NCBI GenBank assembly: GCA_963989385.1
Contig: OZ022503.1
Coordinates: forward strand, 68,980,123-69,044,122
Direction: 5' to 3'
DNA: 64,000 bases
Source: Ctena decussata
Lineage: Eukaryota > Mollusca > Bivalvia > Lucinida > Lucinidae
Shown one piece after another: positions 56,935 to 64,000 of this stretch. Below the pieces are notes generated by a model, which ran no database searches, was not told the DNA's origin, and worked only from the letters and a program-made list of their open reading frames with translations. Position numbers and translations under genes: made by a program. Every line of letters begins with the position of its first letter. Position 1 is the first letter of the stretch.

Positions 56935-57965
56935 TGACTTTACAGGTATATCTGTAGCTTTGTAGATGACAATATGTTATCCTAAGAAACAGAAAGGTGT
57001 TTACAAGTGTGTAAATTTATAGATTTAACTTTGAATTTATAGGTGTATCTGTAAATTCAAAGGTATAGCTGTAAAGTCATGGACGCTCCTGTACATTTAT
57101 AGTGTCTATGTAAATTTATAGGTGTTTATCTGTAAATTATATGATTATAGCGAAGTCAATTTAAATGTGTTTCTAGAAATTTATAGTTGTCTGTAAAAAA
57201 AAGTAATTTTGAAAATAGAGTTCTGCTTAAGCCGGTGCTAGGGGTCATGGCCTGGTATTGCACATTTCATTACTAGTCTTAAACAGACTCAGTTGAACTG
57301 AGTCTGCTATTTTCATTTCTTTGGTGTATTCATTGTCCCAAAGGACCTAGCCATTCAGAATTAGTATAGTGATAGTTATTTCTTTAAGTTTAAAGGCATT
57401 TTTTTGTAAATTGACAAGTGTATCTATAAATTTATAGGTGTACCAGTAAAATGTTATTTTATAGGCGCATCTGTAAATTTAGAGAGGCGCCTCTAAGGCG
57501 CCGTGGTCGAGTGGTTAGAGACGCTGTTTATGGTGCCGAAAGTTGCCGCAAGGTCGTGAGATCGCGCCTTGGTTTCGCCATGCCACGAATGGAAAACTCC
57601 TCTAACCCAGCAGTAAATGGGTACCTGCTTCAAATCGGGGAAGGATATGGCAGCGAAAGGAGAAAAATAGGCGACGGCTTTCATCTGCTGTGCCCAAGAC
57701 ACATTAGGCCTCTAACCCCCTCTGCCCCTACGGCTATTCGGCTATGGGACACCTTTACCTTTTTACCTCTAAACTGATGTAATAATTTTAAAATTGCGAA
57801 AGTTTTTTGTGAATTTAATTATGTTTATTTAAATTTTCAAAACACCTTTAATTTATGCATACAGATGTACTTGTAATTTCAAAGGTAAATCTGAATTTTA
57901 TTGCTACAACTATAAATTTACAGGTGTACATATTAATTTACAGGTAAACCTTATCTCCTATCAAC
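56935..57965. repeat. decayed TGTAAATTTATAGGTGTATC array (intron 15)
   Basis: Irregular repeats of CTGTAAATTTATAGGTGTAT on both sides of an inserted SINE-S. Confidence 0.7.
57494..57770 (+). mobile_element. SINE-S, full copy inside intron 15 array
   Basis: GGCGCCGTGGTCGAGTGGTT head, GGTCGTGAGATCGCGCC B-box region, AACCCAGCAGTAAATGGGTA body, GGCTATGGGACACCTTTACC end. The head resembles type II (Ser/Leu) tRNA. Confidence 0.85.
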
Positions 57966-58251
57966 ATATCAGAACAGAAAGATGTTAATTTCGTTACAGC
58001 ATCTAAGCTATTCATTGTTTCGGCATGCGTCAGCATGTCATGGGCTGTAAAGTTGTATATAGTTTTGGTCGTGGTTGCTATATCAGTGAGTTCGTCAGCG
58101 GTGCTGTCTGTAATTCTTTTAGTTCACTTGAGCTGAAGGCTCTAATGGAGCTTATAAGACAGACTCAGTCTTACAGAGTTACATTGTTCACTGCAAATTT
58201 GCGGTTTACCAAGTACGTTCTTACGTCCTTATACACATTTATTCCTTACAG

Positions 58252-58405
58252 AAAACAAACTCTACTATACAGATGAACAGACACAAAAGATTTACAGCTC
58301 CGACCTCGATGGCAATAACTTTGTGGAATTGTACCAAGAGACTGGCTCCGTGGCCGACATCAGATTGGTTGGTGACTACTTGTACTATGCCGTAAAGGAA
58401 AAAAT
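58252..58405 (+). CDS. exon 16: propeller 3, KLYYTD blade
   Basis: Acceptor TTATTCCTTACAG ends at 58251; donor GTAAGA starts at 58406. Phase 1 in, phase 2 out. ENKLYYTDEQTQKIYSSDL is a nearly canonical YWTD repeat, with DLDGNNFVELY as outer strand. It continues to VGDYLYYAVKEK, the start of the next blade. Confidence 0.92.
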
Positions 58406-58839
58406 GTAAGATTGCGTAGTTATAAATGATAGATTGTTACAAACTGAATAATTTTATTCGATTTTGATGTTCTCTTTAGTGAAGTATATAATCGTTAAAA
58501 AAATATTTACAATAGTTCATCCAGTTGGCAAGGATATAAGCTCATACAGTTTGTCTACCAACAATTAACTGTGAATCGCTTCTTGACAGTTCACTGCTAG
58601 AGCTGCACCTTTTCGATTCTGATACTCAGGTATGCTGAAAAGGTATTCTTTACTTCGCATTCTCCCAATTTTGTCGTCTTCACGTGCATGATACCGCATG
58701 ATACCGCCAAGACTCTTCACTGTTATAGATAAATGTACGTTTTTCTGACGAACCGGGAGTGAAATAGAGACGTTATGCTGTATAATTTTATTGAACGTCA
58801 TCAACCTGTCATAATGAAATGACGTAAAGAGTGGACCCT

Positions 58840-59080
58840 TCTTTCTTTCTTTCTTCCATTTTACGCCTTAACCCCTGAAGGGGACATAGACGGTGTACTT
58901 TTGTACACTCCGGTGTTGCAGGATGAAAGCCTACGTATAGCCATGTAGCTATAGTAGGGATCTTTAACCTGCACAGGGGATGACTCTCCCTGCACAGGGG
59001 GCCTCCAGTTAACGTCCCGATCCGAAGGACGGCACACTTGTTAGCATCATCCCTGCAACAGTGATTAAGTGCAGGATAAA
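58840..59080 (-). mobile_element. SINE-like repeat with (GAAA)n tail, minus strand (intron 16)
   Basis: On the minus strand the body reads GTGTGCCGTCCTTCGGATCG, AGAGTCATCCCCTGTGCAGG, TTAAAGATCCCTAC, ending GAAGAAAGAAAGAAAG. The tail marks a retroposon 3' end. Classification is an inference. Confidence 0.55.
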
Positions 59081-59208
59081 ACTGAAACATTTCGCATTGT
59101 TTCTGTAGGCAAATTATATTAGAATTCGACGTTGTATGCGGACTGGGGACACGTATAAACCATCATGTTTTTAAACTAATACGATACTGCTGTTTCCTTG
59201 TTTTATAG

Positions 59209-59330
59209 ATATATAACAAGAATGCACAAGCATAACCAAACTGACATAATGAGGTTCGGACCTGAAGGCGGCGTTGGTGCGTTTCATTCTTTGGATGTTT
59301 TCGTTTCTTCGGAAGTATTTAAAATACCGA
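59209..59330 (+). CDS. exon 17: end of propeller 3
   Basis: Acceptor CTTGTTTTATAG ends at 59208; donor GTAAGT starts at 59331. Phase 2 in, phase 1 out, equivalent to exons 5 and 11. It encodes YITRMHKHNQTDIMRFGPEG and ends LDVFVSSEVFKIP. NQT is a sequon. It completes the third propeller before the EGF exon. Confidence 0.8.
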
Positions 59331-59456
59331 GTAAGTATCACTTTGGTTTAAGATGTGTGAGTTTACTGCCATGTTTTTTCCGCCATTCTTACAAAGAGGA
59401 ATAACTTCCGTGACTTCTGGTTTGCTTTCCCGGATGACGTAGCTCGTCCAAATCGG

Positions 59457-59525
59457 AATCTACTCTAAAAGGAAAGAATTTGCTCCTAGAGGAGCAAATA
59501 CTTACCTTTTAGAGTTGATCCCCAC
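59457..59525. repeat. small hairpin (intron 17)
   Basis: CTCTAAAAGGAAAGAATTTG and its approximate complement CTTACCTTTTAGAG around GCTCCTAGAGGAGC. Confidence 0.75.
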
Positions 59526-59709
59526 TCAGAAGGGAGGCAAAACTAAAATTGCTGAGTTGCTTCCCCTGAAAGTGTACCTATTTACCTTAAAAACATTTTA
59601 TTCTACGCTAATAACATTCTTTTGAATAAAGAAATAGGCTAGTGCAAAATAACTGTATGCTATTGTATGTTGATATGACTTTTGCCAGTAAACTGGTTAT
59701 GGTCATCTT

Positions 59710-59905
59710 ATCATATGAATTTGGCTATAATAATAGGGTCGCCTCTCTCTAGAATGTCCTCAAATATCTAAATCTGTTTCATGAAGTTCTATCATAAGAG
59801 TAGTATTTGCCTTCTAAAACAACTCCAAAAATCAAAATCCGTCTTAGAAAACGCATCTAGATTTTCGGAATTGTTTCTGGAGGGAATAACCTCCATCTTA
59901 TAAAT
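59710..59905. repeat. family G repeat (intron 17)
   Basis: GTCCTCAAATATCTAAATCT, CAAAATCCGTCTTAGAAAAC, ATCTAGATTTTCGGAATTG. Confidence 0.62.
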
Positions 59906-60040
59906 AAAAAATACTGCAAGTTAAAAACCACTACTATCAGTCAACTGAACACAGCCATTTTACGTTGAGTTTGCTATAATTACCAACCAACCCGTACCAG
60001 TAAAAATTGCTTGTAATAGCCACCCGGATTAATGCAGTCA

Positions 60041-60262
60041 GGCGTCGTATTTATAAACCGACTTAAGTGGTTGCTATGCTGTTGCTAAGGCTAAATTTCT
60101 TTGAAGGAGATTCCCTACAACTATGAAATTTGCTCTGGAGGAACAGTCTTACAAAGACTGTTCCTCCAGGCCAAATTTCATAGTTGTAGGGAATCTCCTT
60201 TTTAGATATTAAGCCTTAGCAACCACATAGCAACGACTTAAGTGGCTTTATGAATACGACCC
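60041..60262. mobile_element. family B MITE, copy 6 (intron 17)
   Basis: GGCGTCGTATTTATAAACCG to TTATGAATACGACCC; core GGAACAGTCTTACAAAGACT. Confidence 0.85.
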
Positions 60263-60312
60263 GAGCTCTCCATATCCATAAAGTCCATCTCCATATCATA
60301 AAGTTCTTCTCA

Positions 60313-60490
60313 ACGTACTGATGTCTCAAAAGTGAATTGTCTTATCACAGAGAATTTACTTTGAGATATCAGTAATTTGAAATAATATGAGTGGAAATGT
60401 AAATGAACAAAAGGAACTGTATTGAAACTATTTTTTTATATAATAGGTACTTTGAGATATCAGCGATTGAGATAACGAGAGTCAACTGTA
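60313..60490. mobile_element. family E MITE, copy 4, partial (intron 17)
   Basis: TTTACTTTGAGATATCAGTA and the right end GAGATAACGAGAGTCAACTG followed by TA. The left terminus is missing or decayed. Confidence 0.68.
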
Positions 60491-61550
60491 TATACATAAT
60501 AGTTAGATATTAGATTTTTTTTCGGATAAGCATAACTCTTTAATGAGTCATCTCCTCTATATGTCACTTTGCAAGCTCATAATCGGAGTGTAAAACACAT
60601 ACTCATTTGATACAGACAACAAAATAAGGTAAGGGCCGCAAGGGCCGCCTGTGTGTAAACTTTGGATAGCTTTTCATGGACTGTTTTGGGGTATTAAAAT
60701 ATTGTATGAGTTTCTTGATAAACCCAAATGAACGGTTTCTGTCCAAAAACATTTGCAGGGTTTTCATAAAGTAAAGCTTGTGTCGACAGTTTAAAAGTTT
60801 TATGGGAGACACAATGACTTCGTTGATCCCCACAACGTGGCCGTTTCTAAACTAATTTCCGATTTGATGGCCTCAGCCGAAGCTTAATTAAGCTTTCAAA
60901 TACCGGACTTTCTTTTTCACAGACTTTTTTCCACTGATACATAGATATGGCGGCTGTATTATAACAGGCAGGTGATGCTTACTTACCGCGGGCACCTGAT
61001 CACACCTCTGTTTTGGGGTCCATATCTATGTATCTGAAATATCCCGGAATTGTCAATGTTAAAATTACTTACGAGTTCGGATTTATGATTGGGTATTTGA
61101 CCACTTTCATTGCATTCATATTTCAATGCTTAATCCTCAAAGCGACGGAATCAAAACACTGGAATTTTCAAACAGCATAGATCTAGATGATGGGGCTCTT
61201 AAAATGGATAATATACACTATCTGCTCTCAAGTCTTTGAATTCTCAATGTAATAATGTGATAAAGCAAAACGTCATTTCGACATTTTGTGCCCGTTACGA
61301 TGGTGCTTATGGCAGGCTGTTATTAATGATTGTGGCATTTGTTTCAGTAGTAATTTAACCTATTTTTCATGCCAGTGGACTTAAGTATTTGGATGAAGCA
61401 TTTCTAGTTTTTTGTGTTTCTGCTGAATGTTTTAAGTGATATTGTATTTTGAATAGAACTATAAGCAAACAGTGTCAACCCTGATCAGACGGCGCGTTCT
61501 GTGTTTTTAGTCTGAAATGTTAAGTAGTGATATAGTACACAGAAACAAGT
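60491..61550. other. intron 17 interior; nothing recognised
   Basis: No strong repeat or exon. A weak family I-like phrase (AAGCAAACAGTGTCAACC) lies near 61462 and a GATGATGGGGCTC remnant near 61170. Confidence 0.4.
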
Positions 61551-61903
61551 TTTATCATATGACGTCGCATCTGAGGGTGTAATAAAGCCATGTAATAAAA
61601 ACGATAATCAACTAGTGAATTAAATATGCAAATCACGTCGTAACGTTATGCGTTGACGTTCATAAAAACGTCGCGTTTTCTAATGGCGAAATACTGACGT
61701 TTCAGTGCAACATTTAGTAATAATATGCTATTTTAGTGTCATATGATAAATAGAATCTTGCATTCGTGCTCTTGTATATTGAATTTATCAAACTCGTTAG
61801 GGAAAACGATAAGATGCTCGGCATAGCCTCGCATCTTATCTTTTGACCCAACTCGTTTAATAAATTCAATAATACATGAGCACTCATGTAAGATCCTCTA
61901 TAT
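61551..61903. repeat. family F repeat (intron 17)
   Basis: TTTTATCATATGACGTCGCA start, inner hairpin GATAAGATGCTCGGC against GCATCTTATC, end CATGTAAGATCCTCTATATA. Confidence 0.72.
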
Positions 61904-62087
61904 AATCTGACTAATATTCAGTTTCATATTCATATTCAGCAATACACTCTTTGGTCCCATTTAAATAACAGCTCCTACTTCGAGCCAATATATAGCTGCA
62001 GCTTGTTCCTGCTTGCGAAATATTCAAAAAAGTGAAATAGGCAAAAATAGGATACTTGCATAAAAATGATCATTTTATCTTTTACAG

Positions 62088-62216
62088 AAAGCAGTTCTTG
62101 CTCAAGCAACAATGGTGGCTGCAGTACTTTCTGTTTCCCTCATTCGACCAAGGGGAGGGTGTGTGGATGTGAGGGAACCTACGATCTCTTGTCCGATAAC
62201 AAAACATGTGAAAATA
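62088..62216 (+). CDS. exon 18: EGF domain 3
   Basis: Acceptor TATCTTTTACAG ends at 62087; donor GTAAGT starts at 62217. Phase 1-1, 43 codons. SCSSNNGGCSTFCFPHS is the classic LRP EGF start (C.NNGGCS..C), followed by VCGCEG and LLSDNKTC. Six cysteines are present. It is the most canonical EGF of the three. Confidence 0.94.
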
Positions 62217-63070
62217 GTAAGTATGACTATCTCGATCTCAGTTGACGATAGTACATGCGAAAATTGTAAAGTTGGCGATTTATTTGTCGATAATGAATCA
62301 ACATGTACATGTATTTACTATATCTGCCTGACTACGAATTCCGTCAACATGCAGGAATATTTACACTTGCCACTGACTTCCCATAGATAAACCGTTTAGA
62401 GCAACGATGAACGACAATTGATCATGTGACGCTGTCGTCAAGCGACGTCTAATGTAAACTAACGGCTTGCTTGGTCCACGTAACGGTGATTGATGCCACG
62501 TTATGGCGACGGCAGTTTAACGTAATGCCCGAAAACGTCGTTACTAATTTTTCTTTGACCCATATTTTGCATATTCTAATCTAAATTACCACGAAAACAG
62601 CACAGGAAGTGTCTAAAAATAAAGTGTAAATGTAAGAATAAAAAAAAAAGATTTTTTATCTTTCGTCGCTAAAATTCTTCAAGAAGCGCTTCGCGCTTTA
62701 TGGAATTTTAGCTCCGCCCACTGGCTTCATCACATATGAACGCTGTTAAATCAAATTTCAATTCTTAATTAATGATCAAGCGTGTTTTTTTTTTTTTTAT
62801 TAATTCTTAATTAATGATCAAGCGTGTTGTTTTTATTTTGATTTAAAGATGTTTATTTCGCTATTTCCGTTGACATACATATATACCTACATATACAAAT
62901 AGGATATCAGTATAAGCTATGGAATAAAAACGGCAGCTATATGCCTATAGAGTTCTTCTCCCTGACATGAAACATTTTTACACATTATCATTGTTCTTAT
63001 TTTCGCCCATCAGACATTGTTAAAGTGTTTAAGTCAGTTTGTTATAAACAAACACCATTTTCTTATCCAG
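62217..63070. other. intron 18; small repeats only
   Basis: A 50-bp direct duplication of TTAATTAATGATCAAGCGTG (about 62766 and 62810) and a GCGCTTCGCGC hairpin near 62686. No exon supported. Confidence 0.55.
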
Positions 63071-63238
63071 AGGGGTGTCCATCTTTTGTCACCTATGCTT
63101 CAATCGACCCAGATTGTCTTCGAACACCTGGGAACCAGTGTAACTTTACCTGTTACTCAGACCTTAAACCAAAGAATAAGAACCAGCCGTTGACCTGTCT
63201 GAGTGACTTGACTTGGGATGATGATTCCCCATGTAAAG
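63071..63238 (+). CDS. exon 19: sushi/CCP domain, selectin-type with six cysteines
   Basis: Acceptor TTTTCTTATCCAG ends at 63070; donor GTACGT starts at 63239. Phase 1-1, 56 codons. Pattern: GCPSF, PDC, then PGNQCNFTCYSDLKP, LTCLSDLTWDDDSPCK. The C.F.C and W....PC spacing with an extra cysteine pair matches selectin-type CCP modules, which mediate protein or carbohydrate contacts. NFT is a sequon. Symmetric phase fits exon shuffling. A CCP following an LRP EGF is not standard, so a junction to further CCP or adhesion domains beyond the window is likely. Confidence 0.85.
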
Positions 63239-63257
63239 GTACGTAAAGATTGTACAC

Positions 63258-63340
63258 TTCCTTGAATCAATAGGAACACCGCTCGGCCAATTCTGTGAAT
63301 CACGGAATTGGGCGAGCGGTGTTCCGATTGTCCCTTGAAA
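63258..63340. repeat. hairpin 19 nt into intron 19
   Basis: TAGGAACACCGCTCGGCCAA pairs with TTGGGCGAGCGGTGTTCCGA. Confidence 0.85.
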
Positions 63341-63369
63341 TCAAATTTGAATCAGTGTTAAATCCCCTG

Positions 63370-63780
63370 TATTTATTCCACCAAAAAAACGGGGTTTTTG
63401 CTTTCTCAATTAACCTTATTTATTCAAATTAGTCTTACAAAATTTCAGTATTATTAAACATGGGTTTTTGCCTTCCAAAATAACCTCAAAACTCTACATC
63501 CGTCTTACAAGACAGATCTAGATTTTAGAAATTGTTTTTGAAGTGGAAATCTCCGTCTTATAACCAAAGAAATATGTTACCTCAATACCTATTTTATGTC
63601 ATGCGGACAACTTCGAGGCAAAAATCACGGCAATGTCGTTACCGCACGTGTGCTTATGTAGACTGTTCAAATGTGGATCCCAGTTTCCACTTTCTTATAA
63701 GACGGATTTGGATTTTGGGCATTGTTTTTAAAGGGCAAAATCACCATCTTATAAGCAAAGAAATACGCTAATGTAGATGC
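63370..63780. repeat. family G repeats, two adjacent units (intron 19)
   Basis: Two runs of the GTCTTATAAC / GGATCTAGATTTT pattern: CATCCGTCTTACAAGACAGA, then TTATAAGACGGATTTGGATT. Window ends at 64000 with no further exon seen. Confidence 0.6.
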
Positions 63781-64000
63781 AACTTTATTTCCCTTCTACC
63801 TTTAATTTTCTTTGCAAGCAATGTCAAACTGAAACACATCTGAGTATCCCAGACGGGGTTTCGGGTAGCAATGGATTATTTCCAAAACTATTCAGGGAAC
63901 AAAGGAACGATTGCCAAAGCATTTGGTCAGCGAAGGAAAAGTCTGATTAAATTTTGTTTTTTTCCGGTTACATTGAAAATAAAGTTTAGAAGAACAGCAG

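Larger units (their letters stand above)
25004..63238 (+). other. LRP-like receptor gene, partial (19 exons, both ends outside window)
   Basis: Nineteen exons with GT-AG borders were assembled by hand. Reading phases match at all 18 junctions and the exons sum to 3195 nt with no internal stop, which is a strong check on the model. Domain order is propeller-EGF, propeller-EGF, propeller-EGF, sushi. The YWTD propeller plus EGF pairing is the hallmark of the LDL receptor/LRP family, which bind and internalise ligands or act as Wnt-type co-receptors at the cell surface. The ligand cannot be inferred. The start codon, signal peptide, transmembrane segment and cytoplasmic tail are not in the window. 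Relatives with YWTD folds, such as nidogen, are alternatives, but repeated propeller-EGF modules favour an LRP. Exon order and phase are seen; function is family knowledge. Confidence 0.85.

Noticed and set aside
63014..63070. Earlier start of exon 19 at the CAG of 63011-63013
   Set aside because: The segment would be open, but the acceptor is poor and it adds non-CCP residues. CCAG at 63070 follows a pyrimidine tract and gives the right phase at the first CCP cysteine.

Overview
This is animal genomic DNA, most likely from a bivalve mollusc. One multi-exon receptor gene has short exons, GT-AG introns of 0.7 to 4.3 kb, dense palindromic MITE-like repeats, tRNA-derived SINEs with (CAA)n tails, and microsatellites. 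The bivalve assignment rests on the repeat style and is an inference. No bacterial or phage gene organisation was seen, and no CRISPR, rRNA or convincing functional tRNA gene.

Layout. Positions 1-25003 hold no supported coding exon. They carry decayed tandem repeats (1-345; a 50-bp satellite at 8880-11455), several palindromic repeat families, a SINE with clean target-site duplications (15628-15905) and a repeat-poor block (about 19641-22433). From 25004 to 63238 lie 19 plus-strand exons of one gene, open at both ends: the first exon starts in phase 1, so upstream exons must exist, and the last ends in phase 1 with a good donor.

The gene. The exons join without a stop and total 3195 nt (2 nt, 1064 codons, 1 nt). 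They form three modules of five YWTD-type beta-propeller exons plus one EGF exon (exons 1-6, 7-12 and 13-18; 999, 1056 and 972 nt), followed by a six-cysteine, selectin-type sushi/CCP exon (19). All EGF and sushi exons are symmetric phase 1-1. This is the ectodomain of an LDL-receptor-related (LRP-like) protein. The propellers are divergent, no LDLa repeat or membrane segment lies in the window, and the sushi domain after the third EGF is unusual for LRPs. Several N-glycosylation sequons fit an extracellular location.

Introns are packed with repeats, many touching splice sites: a (TATCC)n tract of about 550 bp next to the exon 4 donor; a CT/CA microsatellite complex next to the exon 8 donor; a 66-bp array that copied the end of exon 9 with its donor; one MITE family inserted 5 nt into the introns after exons 5 and 11; and repeat ends 20-30 nt upstream of exons 5, 7, 8 and 14. 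A putative 3.4-kb terminal-inverted-repeat element with GATATC-rich arrays fills most of intron 3. Repeat families are given letters (A to J, plus SINE names) local to this report.
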